Below are positions 25,852-35,326 of a stretch of DNA of 64,000 nt, piece by piece. The stretch lies in the NCBI RefSeq assembly GCF_900188115.1, contig NZ_FZNW01000020.1, positions 38,426-102,425 of the forward strand. Direction: 5' to 3'. How positions within the stretch are numbered: the stretch's first letter is position 1; each line of letters opens with the position of its first letter. Position numbers and translations under genes: made by a program. This DNA is from Haloechinothrix alba (GTDB taxonomy: Bacteria; Actinomycetota; Actinomycetes; Mycobacteriales; Pseudonocardiaceae). Below the pieces are notes generated by a model. The model was not told where the DNA came from. It made no database searches and worked only from the letters and a program-made list of their open reading frames with translations.

Positions 25852-26715
25852 TCACGGGGCCGGCTCCGTGATGATCTCGCGGATCCGGCCCGCCGAGGCT
25901 TCCGGGCCGAGGGCGCAGTCACGCACCCCCTCGAAGTGCTGAGTATACGCCTCGACCTCGTCCGGCTGCTCCAGGTAGGTGCCGTTGAGCAGGTTCTCCA
26001 CGTAGACCACGTCGGCGTAGTGCTCCTCGGCGAAGGACAGCATCTCGAACGACGAGCCCATCGCCGGGTACGCCCCGATGCCCAGCGGCAGGACCCGCAC
26101 GGTGATGGTCGGCCACGCGGCCCGCTCCAGCAGCGTCTCGAGCTGCGCGCGCATCACCGTGGGTCCGCCCACGAGCTGGCGCAGCGCTGCCTCGCCGATC
26201 ACCGCGTCGACGTGCAGCGGGTTCTCGCCGGAGATCCTGGCCTGACGGGCGGTGCGGGCCTCGGCGCGGTGCCGCACCGTCTCCTCCGAGGGACGGGGAA
26301 GCGAAGCGCGTGCCAGCTCCATGGCGTAGCGCTCGGTTTGCAACAGGCCAGGGACCAGGTCCGGCTTGAACGTACGTAGCAGCGTGGCTTCGGACTCCAG
26401 CTCCACGAAGTCCTGCGCGGCCGAGACCAGGGCGTCCTCGTCGTAGTCCTGCCACCAGCCGGGATCCGACGCCGTCAGCGCGGCACGGAACAGCCGGTCC
26501 CGCTCGGCCTCGTCGACCTCGTAGACGATGGCCAGCGCGAGCACGTCGACTCCCGGGATCGGCTGCTGGGCATTCTCCACCTTGCTCAGCTTCGACGGCG
26601 ACCACCGCGCCAGCTTGGCGGCCTCGGTGGCGGTGAGGTTGAGCTGTTCCCGCCAGCGCCGCAGCTCCCTGGCCACACGCCGGACGCGCACGCCCGGCCG
26701 GAAGTCCTCGGCCAT
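25852..26715 (-). CDS. XRE regulator with DUF5753 domain (WhiJ-like)
   Basis: A 287-residue regulator. Helix-turn-helix at residues about 12-65 (LNLTATEAAKLARWSPSKLS), then DUF5753 (LVPGLLQTERYAMELARASL, VIGEAALRQLVGGPTVMRAQ, ITVRVLPLGIGAYPAMGSSFEML). Large numbers of these occur in actinomycetes with DUF397 partners; a few affect development or antibiotic production. A perfect 8-base inverted repeat lies between it and the divergent coiled-coil gene, probably its operator. Confidence 0.92.
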   Translation of the reverse strand: MAEDFRPGVRVRRVARELRRWREQLNLTATEAAKLARWSPSKLSKVENAQQPIPGVDVLALAIVYEVDEAERDRLFRAALTASDPGWWQDYDEDALVSAAQDFVELESEATLLRTFKPDLVPGLLQTERYAMELARASLPRPSEETVRHRAEARTARQARISGENPLHVDAVIGEAALRQLVGGPTVMRAQLETLLERAAWPTITVRVLPLGIGAYPAMGSSFEMLSFAEEHYADVVYVENLLNGTYLEQPDEVEAYTQHFEGVRDCALGPEASAGRIREIITEPAP

Positions 26716-26799
26716 CCCTCGCCTCGTTTTCGTTGTCGGGTCTGTGCGTTGATCACCCTATTCCGCTGAAGAACGACGCGCATTCATCCATTCAGGTAG

Positions 26800-26817
26800 T
26801 TAAGAAAGATTTCTTAA
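26800..26817. promoter_or_regulatory. AT-rich inverted repeat between divergent genes
   Basis: TTAAGAAA-GA-TTTCTTAA is a perfect inverted repeat in the only AT-rich stretch between the XRE/DUF5753 gene and the divergent small gene. It is the best candidate operator for that regulator. Confidence 0.6.
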
Positions 26818-26885
26818 TGGTACCCTTGCGTATTGGTTGGGTTTCGCGGTGGAATCGCCTCCTCGGACGTGAAGGAGGACAGCTC

Positions 26886-27254
26886 ATGGAGACCCCATCG
26901 CACGACGGGCCGGTACGCGTACTGATCGTGTCCGAACGGCCCGAGCTCCCGCACTCGCTGGACGTCGCGACGCTGGCGGTACGCGAGCTCGACTCCGACC
27001 AGCTGTCGGCTGTGCGAGCCGCCGGTCTGATCGCCCAGCTCACCGTGCAGCTGCTGCGCTGGCAGGACAGCCTCACACGCGCGCACGGGGCACTCGACGA
27101 GGCCGCTGCTGCGTCGCAGCGGGCGAGTGTGGCGCGCGACCACCTCGCCTCCGCGCTCGAGCACACTGAACAGCTCTGCGTGCGGCTCAGTGACGCGCGG
27201 GACGTACTGGACTGCCACTGGCCCCGGCAGCCGGCGTCACTGGCGCACGGCTGA
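26886..27254 (+). CDS. Small helical protein divergent from the XRE regulator
   Basis: A 122-residue protein of unknown function with a strong ribosome-binding site (GAAGGAGGA). The middle and C-terminal parts (IAQLTVQLLRWQDSLTRAHG; SVARDHLASALEHTEQLCVRL) are predicted long helices, possibly a coiled coil. Its divergent placement over the TTAAGAAA palindrome makes it a likely target of the neighbouring WhiJ-like regulator. Its 3' end overlaps the remnant BCCT gene by 18 bases. Confidence 0.75.
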   Translation: METPSHDGPVRVLIVSERPELPHSLDVATLAVRELDSDQLSAVRAAGLIAQLTVQLLRWQDSLTRAHGALDEAAAASQRASVARDHLASALEHTEQLCVRLSDARDVLDCHWPRQPASLAHG

Positions 27255-27942
27255 GCCCTGCTCGCCACCCGCGGGACCGGACTCCGGCGCGACCCCAGGC
27301 GCTGTGTCCTGCTCGCCGTCCGTCGCGACCTCGGTGACCGACAGCCCGAAGATGCTGAACCACACGATGGTGAACGCCGAGGGCACCCCGAGCACGCCGA
27401 TCACGAGCTCCTTGATGGTGCGACCTTTCGAGATCCGCGCGATGACGATCCCGATGAACGGCGACCAGGTGATCGTCCACGCCCAGTAGAAGACGGTCCA
27501 GCTGCCGTGACATCGATGACCGTGCCGACCGGTCGGTGTATCCGGTCGCCGAGCAGCGGCTGGAATATCGAGCTGACCCGGAAGGGGAGCTCGCGACGGT
27601 AGGCGAAGTAGGCGAACGCCAGCGCGGGCAGGCAGAAGATCGTCCAGGTGTGCAGCGGGAAATGGTAGAGCGGGAAGTTCATCGCCTGGGTCGCCGCTCC
27701 CGCGTGCCGAGGCGCACGTGACCGTATCGGCTGAGCGCGATCCACAGCAGGAACACCAGGAAGGAGGTGACCCCGAGGATGTAGAACCACCCGGGGTTCT
27801 CCAGCATCCAGGACGACGCTGCCGCGCATACCGCGTCCACCTGTCTGGTGAACAGGATGGACAGCAGCACGAACAGCACAGCCAGCCCGGCAGAGGCGAA
27901 GAAGATCACGGAGTTCATGCGCAGCCCGAGCGAGCGATGCAT
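27237..27942 (-). pseudogene. Decayed BCCT (betaine/choline) transporter
   Basis: Three pieces of a BCCT-type compatible-solute transporter lie in order but in different frames. The N-terminus (27679-27942: FASAGLAVLFVLLSILFTRQ, GWFYILGVTSFLVFLLWIAL, SRYGHVRLG) is followed by a piece reading HTWTIFCLPALAFAYFAYRR and GDRIHRPVG, then after another frame change SWTVFYWAWTITWSPFIGIV and ARISKGRTIKELVIGV. Intact BCCT proteins have about 500-600 residues and 12 helices; here roughly half is missing, including the GMGIG segment, and both junctions shift the frame. The gene cannot make a functional carrier. Confidence 0.85.
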
Positions 27943-28011
27943 TCCCTACTGCATGTGCATTTGGTTGTGATGTAGAGTCGGGACTCACCGGTCGACCCCA
28001 GGGCCGGTTGC

Positions 28012-28046
28012 GGCCCCCGGCGCTTCTCCCCCTCGCGCTGGGGGCC
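28012..28046. repeat. Hairpin related to the 16882 terminator
   Basis: GGCCCCCGGCGC-TTCTCCCCCTC-GCGCTGGGGGCC forms a 12-pair stem with one G-T pair. Stem and loop match the hairpin at 16882-16918 almost base for base, so the two belong to one repeat family. Here it lies upstream of the small gene at 28096, not between convergent genes. Confidence 0.75.
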
Positions 28047-28095
28047 CTCTACTCGCCGGCCCGTACGGTGTGCGGGAAGGACAGGAGGTGGCAGC

Positions 28096-28278
28096 GTGCG
28101 TGCGATCAACCCGTGGCGTGTTGTCACCAACCTGGCGGACTGGTTCGAGGTGCGTGGGGTATACGTCCCGCGCAAGGACACCGCGCAGGTGCAGCCCTGG
28201 CGCGAGTTCGGGTGGTTGCTCATCGGGTGGCTGCTCGGCCTGACCTTGTTCGTTCTCGTCTTCGCGCTCGCCACCTGA
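28096..28278 (+). CDS. Small single-pass membrane protein
   Basis: A 60-residue protein with a strong ribosome-binding site (AGGAGGTGG) before the GTG start. The N-terminal half is soluble (NPWRVVTNLADWFEVRGVYV; VPRKDT) and the C-terminus is one membrane helix (WLLIGWLLGLTLFVLVFALA). Not assigned to a family; no functional clue from neighbours. Confidence 0.75.
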   Translation: MRAINPWRVVTNLADWFEVRGVYVPRKDTAQVQPWREFGWLLIGWLLGLTLFVLVFALAT

Positions 28279-28463
28279 GCACGCGCGCGGCCACGGCTCG
28301 TCACGTCGTGTAGCCGGCGGTTACGGTTCGGATACAGCCCGGCACCGGCTCTGCCTCGACCGCGCTGTCGGCTCGCCTGTGGTGCTGGCCGTGCGGAAAG
28401 CTGTAGGGGCGCCTCTCACCCACCCCGCCCATGAGCGGAACCCCGACTCCGAAGGAGTGGCCC

Positions 28464-29015
28464 GTGCGCGCGCCCCGCGCCCGTCATCACACGACGGTCC
28501 TGGTCTGTGCGGCCGCACTGATCTGCGTGGCGCCGGTCGCCGTCGGCGGCTGCGCCTCCCAAGCCACCGGGGATCCGGCCGGCGCGGGCAGCGCGTCCGA
28601 GCCGGTGCCCGGCGTGCCCGTGCACAGCAGCGACCTCGAGTTCGGGCAGCGGAGCACGTTCGACAACGGGGTCGCGGTGCGCGTCGCCGGGCCACGCTCG
28701 TTCACCCCCAGCGATGCCGCCTACCCCTCCAGCGACTCCGCCGTGGCGTTCGAGATCTCGCTTCGCAACGGAGCGGACACGCCGTACCAGCTCTCCCAGC
28801 TCGCTGTCTCGGCGGCGACGGGAGGCGTCGAGCTGCGCGAGATCGTCGACCCACGCCAGGGGTTCACCGGCTTCGCCGGTGCCGGTGACGACCTCCCGTC
28901 GGGCAGGAGCACGCACGTGACCGTCGCGTTCGCTGTACCCGCAGGCGACACCGCCGTATCGCTGACCGTGCAGGTCGACCCCGACTTGCACACCGCGCGG
29001 TTCACCGGCCGCTGA
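28464..29015 (+). CDS. Exported lipoprotein, DUF4352-like
   Basis: A 183-residue lipoprotein with signal sequence and lipobox VGGC (about residue 28), followed by an Ig-like beta-sandwich (FDNGVAVRVAGPRSFTPSDA, AVAFEISLRNGADTPYQLS, SGRSTHVTVAFAVPAG, LTVQVDP) typical of DUF4352-type accessory proteins. GTG at 28464 is chosen because GAAGGAG lies seven bases upstream. It binds no known ligand. The peroxiredoxin gene follows 53 bases later and may be co-transcribed. Confidence 0.8.
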   Translation: MRAPRARHHTTVLVCAAALICVAPVAVGGCASQATGDPAGAGSASEPVPGVPVHSSDLEFGQRSTFDNGVAVRVAGPRSFTPSDAAYPSSDSAVAFEISLRNGADTPYQLSQLAVSAATGGVELREIVDPRQGFTGFAGAGDDLPSGRSTHVTVAFAVPAGDTAVSLTVQVDPDLHTARFTGR

Positions 29016-29068
29016 CACCCCGCGTGGGTCGAGCCTGCCGCATCGCAGGCGGCGTCTATGCTCGGTGC

Positions 29069-29548
29069 GTGGCTGATCAACAACGACTGTCCCCCGGTGA
29101 CAAGGCCCCCGACTTCACCCTTCCGGACAGCGCGGGATCCCCGGTAACGCTGTCGGACTACCGGGGCCTGCCGGTCATCGTGTACTTCTACCCGCGAGCG
29201 GCCACGCCCGGCTGCACTACGCAGGCCTGCGACTTCCGCGACAACCTGGCGTTGCTCGGCGACTCCGGCTACCGGGTCCTCGGGATCTCACCGGACCCCC
29301 AGGACAAGCTCGCCGCCTTCGCAGAGGCCGAGAGCCTCCCGTTCCCCCTGCTGTCCGATCCGGCCAAGGAGGTGATGGCCGGCTGGGGCGCCTTCGGCGA
29401 GAAGACGAACTACGGCAAGGTCACGCAGGGCGTGATCCGGTCAACCGTCGTCGTCGACGCCGGCGGCGTGGTCGCATTCGCCCGTTACAACGTCAAGGCG
29501 ACCGGGCACGTCGCGCGGCTGCTCAGGGACCTGGAGATCGGCGCATAG
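29069..29548 (+). CDS. bcp: Thiol peroxidase, Bcp/PrxQ type
   Basis: Reduces hydroperoxides with electrons from thioredoxin. A 159-residue AhpC/TSA-fold protein. The peroxidatic and resolving cysteines are five residues apart in TPGCTTQACDFRD, as in two-Cys PrxQ enzymes; the TPGCT threonine is conserved. The usual YPKDDTPG is YPRAATPG here. Start at the GTG 29069 (MADQQRLSPGDKAPDF) gives the family's N-terminus. Confidence 0.94.
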   Translation: MADQQRLSPGDKAPDFTLPDSAGSPVTLSDYRGLPVIVYFYPRAATPGCTTQACDFRDNLALLGDSGYRVLGISPDPQDKLAAFAEAESLPFPLLSDPAKEVMAGWGAFGEKTNYGKVTQGVIRSTVVVDAGGVVAFARYNVKATGHVARLLRDLEIGA

Positions 29549-29607
29549 GGTGCGGCGACAACGCCGCACCGCCCCCTCGTAACAGGTAGGCGGGCCCCAG
29601 AAGCACC

Positions 29608-30216
29608 CTACGCCGACGCCAGCTCGCGCAGGTGCGTGACCAGCGCCCGCAACGCCTGCCCGCGGTGCGACACCTCGTCCTTCTCGCCCGGTTCGAGCTC
29701 GGCGGAGGTCCGGGTGTCCCCGTCCGGCACGAAGATCGGGTCGTAGCCGAACCCGTTCGTCCCCCGCGGCTCCCGGGTGAGCGTCCCGTGCCAGCGGCCG
29801 AGTACGACCGTCTCGGAACCGTCCGCGCGTACGAGCGCGGCAGCGCACACGAACGCCGCCGTCCGTCGCTCGTCGGGGACATCGCTGAGCTGGTCGAGCA
29901 CCAGGCGCAGGTTGGCTTCGTCGTCGCCGTGCCGACCGGCCCAGCGTGCCGAGAGCACACCCGGCATACCGCCGAGCGCGTCCACCGCGAGCCCGGAGTC
30001 GTCCGCCACGGAGGCGAGCCCGGATGCCCGCGCGGTGTCGCGGGCCTTGATGAGCGCGTTCTCGGAGAACGTCGCCGCCGACTCCACCGGCTCCTCGAAC
30101 GGTTCGACATCGGCGAGGCCAACCACCGTCAACTCGTCGATACCGGCCGCGGTGAGTATGCGCCGCAGCTCGTCGAGCTTCTTGGTGTTGCGCGTGGCCA
30201 GCAGCAGCCGCGTCAT
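29608..30216 (-). CDS. rdgB: dITP/XTP pyrophosphatase (RdgB/HAM1)
   Basis: Cleans deaminated purine nucleotides (dITP, XTP) from the pool. A 202-residue Ham1-family protein: [14 protein letters not shown] at the N-terminus (substrate-binding T/S-x-N-x-x-K), [15 protein letters not shown] and [14 protein letters not shown]. It overlaps rph by four bases (rph stop at 30213), matching the rph-rdgB pairing seen in M. tuberculosis Rv1340-Rv1341. Confidence 0.95.
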   Translation of the reverse strand: MTRLLLATRNTKKLDELRRILTAAGIDELTVVGLADVEPFEEPVESAATFSENALIKARDTARASGLASVADDSGLAVDALGGMPGVLSARWAGRHGDDEANLRLVLDQLSDVPDERRTAAFVCAAALVRADGSETVVLGRWHGTLTREPRGTNGFGYDPIFVPDGDTRTSAELEPGEKDEVSHRGQALRALVTHLRELASA

Positions 30217-31001
30217 TTCCCGCCCTTGGACTTCTTGCCGTTCTTACCCTGCTTGCGCTCGGGCAGCTCACCCGGATACGGCTGCTCGAGAGCCTCGGTC
30301 TGTTTACGTGCCAGCTCCGCGCACCCGGCGAGCGCGGAGTCCAGCATGCGATCCAGGGTCGATCGGGTGAACGTCGCACCTTCGGCCGTGCCCTGGACCT
30401 CGATCAGGGTGCCGGTCTCGGTGGCGACCACGTTCATGTCCACCTCGGCGCGAGCGTCCTCCTCGTACGGCAGGTCCAGCCGGACCTGCCCGTCCACCAC
30501 CCCGACGCTGATCGCCGCGATCGCGGCCGAGAGCGGCTTCGGGTCGGCGAGGCTGCCCGCCGCGTCGAGCCAGGTGATCGCGTCGGCGAGCGCGACGTAG
30601 GCGCCGGTGATCGCCGCCGTACGCGTACCGCCGTCGGCCTGGATGACGTCGCAGTCGAGCATGATGGTGTTCTCACCGAGCGCGGCGAGGTCGATACACG
30701 CACGCAGGGACCTGCCGATCAACCTGCTGATCTCATGGGTGCGGCCGCCGATCTTGCCCTTCACCGACTCGCGGTCACCTCGGCTACCGGTCGCAGAGGG
30801 CAGCATCGCGTACTCGGCAGTGACCCACCCGAGCCCCGAACCGGCACGCCAGCGCGGTACCCCTTCGGTCACGCTCGCCGCGCACAACACGCGGGTGTCG
30901 CCGAACTCGATCAGCACCGAACCGGCGGGCCACTTCTGGTACCCGCGCGTGATGGTGACGTCCCGCAGCTGGTCATCGTCTCGTCCGTCTGCTCGTACCA
31001 C
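30213..31001 (-). CDS. rph: RNase PH
   Basis: Phosphorolytic 3'-to-5' exoribonuclease that trims tRNA 3' ends. A 262-residue protein with the family signature [11 protein letters not shown], the [17 protein letters not shown] loop and [15 protein letters not shown] (phosphate-binding and catalytic Asp). The tail is Lys/Gly-rich ([13 protein letters not shown]). It is transcribed with rdgB. Confidence 0.96.
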   Translation of the reverse strand: MVRADGRDDDQLRDVTITRGYQKWPAGSVLIEFGDTRVLCAASVTEGVPRWRAGSGLGWVTAEYAMLPSATGSRGDRESVKGKIGGRTHEISRLIGRSLRACIDLAALGENTIMLDCDVIQADGGTRTAAITGAYVALADAITWLDAAGSLADPKPLSAAIAAISVGVVDGQVRLDLPYEEDARAEVDMNVVATETGTLIEVQGTAEGATFTRSTLDRMLDSALAGCAELARKQTEALEQPYPGELPERKQGKNGKKSKGGK

Positions 31002-31079
31002 GAATCGAGCCTATCGACGGTCCGTGTCGCGGTCGCGCCTGGCCCACGGGTGCCCGCGACGGCGCCCGGCCGGACCGGC

Positions 31080-31844
31080 TCAGAGCTGGTAGACCGCGCC
31101 CTGCTCGACCAGCTCGAGCGGGCCTGCGAACGCGGTGCGCGCCTCCGCGTAGATCTTGGCGCGATCGGTCCAGGGGGCGATGTGGGTGAGCAGGAGCCTG
31201 CGCGCGCCGGTGCGGGTGGCGAGCGCTCCGGCAGCGGCGCCGGACAGATGCACGCCGACGGGGCGGTCGTCCGACTCCGTCCAGGTGGCCTCCGCGAGCA
31301 GGACATCCACGTCGGCGGCCAGGCTGTCGAGTGCGGGGCAGACGTCGGTGTCGCCGGTGTAGGCGATCGTCACGTCCCCGTAGGCGATACGCAGCCCGAA
31401 GGCCGGGGTCGGGTGGAAGACCGGATAGGCGGTGATCTCGAATGGACCGATACGCGCGGGCTCGACGGGCAGCGACCGGAACTCGAAGACGTCCGACAGG
31501 TCGGTCTCCGCGCGCTCCGGCTCGTTCGGGGCGTACAGGTTGGCAAGCCGCACGGCGGCGTCGTCCGGCCCGTACAGCGGCAGACGCCGGCCGCCTGCGG
31601 GTCGCTGCGGGTGGTACCTGCGCAGCACCGTCAGGGCAGCCACATCGACGCAGTGATCCGGGTGCAGGTGGGACAGCATCAGTGCGTCCAGCCCGAACGG
31701 ATCCTGAATCGTCTGCAACGCCGACAGCGTCCCGTTGCCCAGCTCGAGCCCGAGAGCGAAACCGTCAGCCTCGATGAGGTACCCCGAGGCATTCGTGGTG
31801 GGGCCAGGGATACTTCCCGCGCAGCCGAGAATCGTCAGTCGCAC
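31080..31844 (-). CDS. Metallo-beta-lactamase-fold hydrolase, Rv1339 type
   Basis: A 254-residue metallo-hydrolase with the zinc ligands of the fold: SHLHPDHCVDV, a distal Asp in AYTGDTDVCP, and THIAPWTD. Its position between murI and rph is exactly that of M. tuberculosis Rv1339, which has been described as an atypical class II cAMP phosphodiesterase. The residue pattern HLHPDHC fits. The substrate here is an inference from that homology. Confidence 0.9.
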   Translation of the reverse strand: MRLTILGCAGSIPGPTTNASGYLIEADGFALGLELGNGTLSALQTIQDPFGLDALMLSHLHPDHCVDVAALTVLRRYHPQRPAGGRRLPLYGPDDAAVRLANLYAPNEPERAETDLSDVFEFRSLPVEPARIGPFEITAYPVFHPTPAFGLRIAYGDVTIAYTGDTDVCPALDSLAADVDVLLAEATWTESDDRPVGVHLSGAAAGALATRTGARRLLLTHIAPWTDRAKIYAEARTAFAGPLELVEQGAVYQL

Positions 31845-31972
31845 CCTGCCTACCCTGCCACGTCACGGCACTGAGGAGAATGAGGCACAAGCAACATCAC
31901 CCGCGTCACGCGGGAGCCTTCCCTTCCGCGCCCGGCCCCGCAACCCCGGCCCCGCAGCGGCCGCGCGTCCCG

Positions 31973-32797
31973 TTAACCGGTGCGCGCGAGCGAGCGCACC
32001 GCGAACCCGTCCCGGATGCCGAGGAAGCGCTGCGCGATCCGCGTGAACGGTTCGGCATCGCCGGTAGCGAGGAACTCGTGCTCGGGCTCGGCGACAGGCT
32101 GCTCGGTCTCGGAGAGCAGGTCCGCCTGGATCAGCGTGCGCACCACGTCCTTGGCCGTCTCCTCCGCGCTGGAGACGAGCGTCACCTCGTGGCCCATCAC
32201 GATCTGCAGGACGCCGGTCAGCAACGGGTAGTGCGTGCAACCGAGGACAAGCGTGTCCACGTCAGCGCGCAGCAACGGGTCGAGATACCCCTGGGCGAGA
32301 CCGAGCACCTGCCGTCCCGATGTGACGCCGCGCTCGACGAAGTCGACGAATCGCGGGCAGGCCACGCTGGTGACGCGCACGTCGCGCACGGCGGCGAACG
32401 CGTCGTCGTAGGCCCTCGACCGGACGGTGCCCTCCGTCCCGATCACCCCGATGCGGCCGGTGTGTGTCGCGGCCACCGCGCGCCGCACCGCGGGCAGCAC
32501 CACCTCGACCACCGGCACGTCGTAGCGTTCCCGCGCGTCGCGCAGGCACGCGGCAGAGGCGGTGTTGCAGGCGATCACCAGCGCCTTGACCCCACTGTCG
32601 ACCAGCTCGTCGAGCCGGGCAAGCGCAAGCTCGCGCGCGCGGGCGATGGGAAGCGGGCCGTACGGGGAGTTGGCGGTGTCGCCGACATAGCGCACCCGCT
32701 CGGCGGGCAGCTGGTCGAGCACCGCCCGCGCCACCGTCAATCCCCCGACTCCGGAGTCGAAGATCCCGATGGGCGCGCTCGCGTCGACTGGTGGCAC
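31973..32797 (-). CDS. murI: Glutamate racemase
   Basis: Supplies D-glutamate for peptidoglycan. The 274-residue protein has the two catalytic cysteines (ACNTASA and LGCTHYPLL), with [12 protein letters not shown] at the N-terminus. The neighbouring order murI, Rv1339-like, rph, rdgB corresponds to M. tuberculosis Rv1338-Rv1341. The gene is 18 bases downstream of the rhomboid protease gene. Confidence 0.96.
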   Translation of the reverse strand: MPPVDASAPIGIFDSGVGGLTVARAVLDQLPAERVRYVGDTANSPYGPLPIARARELALARLDELVDSGVKALVIACNTASAACLRDARERYDVPVVEVVLPAVRRAVAATHTGRIGVIGTEGTVRSRAYDDAFAAVRDVRVTSVACPRFVDFVERGVTSGRQVLGLAQGYLDPLLRADVDTLVLGCTHYPLLTGVLQIVMGHEVTLVSSAEETAKDVVRTLIQADLLSETEQPVAEPEHEFLATGDAEPFTRIAQRFLGIRDGFAVRSLARTG

Positions 32798-32815
32798 GGT
32801 CGCGAGCCTACTCGC

Positions 32816-33439
32816 CTACCAGGTCCACCGGGTCGCGCGCACCTGCCCGCGCTCGGCACGCGCGACCAGCCACGCGGCGAGGATGCCGGACAGCGCGCCG
32901 AAGAGATGACCCTGCCAGGACACGCCCTGGTACAGCGGCAGCACGCTCCACAGCATGCTGCCGTACAGGAAGAACAGGATGCCCGCGATGACCAGCTGCC
33001 CGCCACTGCGGTTGAAGAACCCGCGAACCAGCAGGAACGCCAGCCACCCGAACGCGAGACCGGACGCGCCGATCGTGATGGCCTGCGACGGCCCGGCCAG
33101 CCACACACCCAGCCCGCTGAGAATCCAGATCAGGGCGGTCACATCCGCCCACTGCGCGAGCCCGCCCGCCATTGCCAGGAACGCGAACACCACCACCGGC
33201 ACGGTGTTGGCCGCCAGGTGATCCCAGCCACCGTGCAGCAGCGGCGCCCACAGCAGCCCGTCGAACTCCGACCAGTCCCTGCTGCGGATCCCGCCCGCGC
33301 GCACCAGGCTCGCCGGGAAGATCCGGTCGACGAACCACACCAGGTACAGCAGCGCGACGAAGCCGAACGACACGAGCAGTGCCTTGCCCGGCTCCGCCGG
33401 GAGCGCGCGCTTCGTCGAGTCTTCCGGCAGCCTGCTCAT
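32816..33439 (-). CDS. Rhomboid-family intramembrane serine protease
   Basis: A 207-residue membrane protein with six predicted helices. The catalytic serine sits in ITIGASGLAFGWLAF (GASG), and the general-base histidine is probably in SWQGHLFGALSG; an N-terminal HGGWDHLAANT also fits the fold. It cleaves substrates within the membrane. Equivalent to Rv1337 in the conserved block; substrate unknown. Confidence 0.92.
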   Translation of the reverse strand: MSRLPEDSTKRALPAEPGKALLVSFGFVALLYLVWFVDRIFPASLVRAGGIRSRDWSEFDGLLWAPLLHGGWDHLAANTVPVVVFAFLAMAGGLAQWADVTALIWILSGLGVWLAGPSQAITIGASGLAFGWLAFLLVRGFFNRSGGQLVIAGILFFLYGSMLWSVLPLYQGVSWQGHLFGALSGILAAWLVARAERGQVRATRWTW

Positions 33440-33480
33440 ACCCTCAGTCTCCTAGCCGGCGCCACCCGTCCGGCTCCGGG

Positions 33481-34434
<954 letters not shown>

Positions 34435-34713
34435 TTAACGTGCACCACCAGCGACTGCGGGAAGGATCGTCACGGTGTCACCGTCGGACACCTCGGCGTC
34501 CAGCCCACCGACGAAACGCACGTCCTCGTCGTTGACGTAGACGTTGACGAACCGGTGCAGCTTGGAGTCCTTGACCAGACGCTCCTTCAAACCGCTGTGC
34601 CGGGACTCGATGTCGTCGAGGACCTCGAGTACCGTGCTACCCGCCGCCTCGACCGACTTCGCGCCGTCGGTGTGGCTTCGCAAGATGGTCGGGATGGACA
34701 CGGTTACAGCCAT
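34435..34713 (-). CDS. cysO: Sulfur-carrier protein CysO with extra -AR tail
   Basis: Ubiquitin-like sulfur carrier for CysM. The 92-residue beta-grasp protein ends VTILPAVAGGAR. Carriers of this type must end in Gly-Gly to be adenylated and thiocarboxylated, and M. tuberculosis CysO ends at GG. Here two residues follow, so a protease would have to expose the di-glycine, and the JAMM peptidase mec lies directly upstream in the operon. The rest (RFVNVYVNDEDVRF, SDGDTVTIL) is normal. Confidence 0.93.
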   Translation of the reverse strand: MAVTVSIPTILRSHTDGAKSVEAAGSTVLEVLDDIESRHSGLKERLVKDSKLHRFVNVYVNDEDVRFVGGLDAEVSDGDTVTILPAVAGGAR

Positions 34714-34787
34714 GTGTTACCTCCGCGGAAATGGGCCGGCATTACGCTTGCCTTGACGCTGACACTCGGGTGACTATTCCCGGCGCC

Positions 34788-35240
34788 TCAGTCTTCGTGA
34801 AGGCCGTCACTACCAGTATCGGCCTTCGTCGAGGGTTCGACCACCTCGACGTCCTCCTCGGTGACGACCCCGTCCACGATGCGATACGAGCGGAACTCGT
34901 AGGTCTCCGGGTCCCTGGTCGACACCAAGACATAGTGCGCTTCAGGCTCCGAGGCGTAGGCGATGTCGGTTCGTGACGGGTAGGCCTCCGTCGCCGTGTG
35001 CGAGTGGTAGATGACCACCGGCACCTCGTCACGCGCGTCCATCTCGCGGTAGAGCTTGAGCAGGTCGCCCGAGTCGAACTCGTAGAAGGTCGGCGAACGC
35101 GCGGCGTTGACCATCGGGATGAAACGCTCCGGCTCATCGGAGCCCTCCTTCCCGGCGATAACCCCGCACGCCTCGTCCGGGTGGTCCCGGCGAGCATGCG
35201 CGACGATCTCGTCGACAAAGTCCCTACGGATCTTCAGCAC
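34788..35240 (-). CDS. mec: JAMM-type [CysO]-cysteine peptidase
   Basis: Zinc peptidase releasing cysteine from CysO-Cys. The 150-residue Mov34/JAB1 protein has the JAMM residues: Glu in HPDEACGVI, and HSHTATEAYPSRTD (HxH, then Ser and Asp). It is the first gene of the mec-cysO-cysM unit. By analogy with related proteases for GG-x-x carriers, it may also trim the -AR end of CysO (inference). Confidence 0.93.
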   Translation of the reverse strand: MLKIRRDFVDEIVAHARRDHPDEACGVIAGKEGSDEPERFIPMVNAARSPTFYEFDSGDLLKLYREMDARDEVPVVIYHSHTATEAYPSRTDIAYASEPEAHYVLVSTRDPETYEFRSYRIVDGVVTEEDVEVVEPSTKADTGSDGLHED

Positions 35241-35326
35241 GTTGCCATCCTAAAGGTTGGACGTTCGGTGTCCGCATCATGAGAAGGGCCACGCCGCGTT
35301 CGCGCTCCCGCGCCTGCCGGGAGCAC

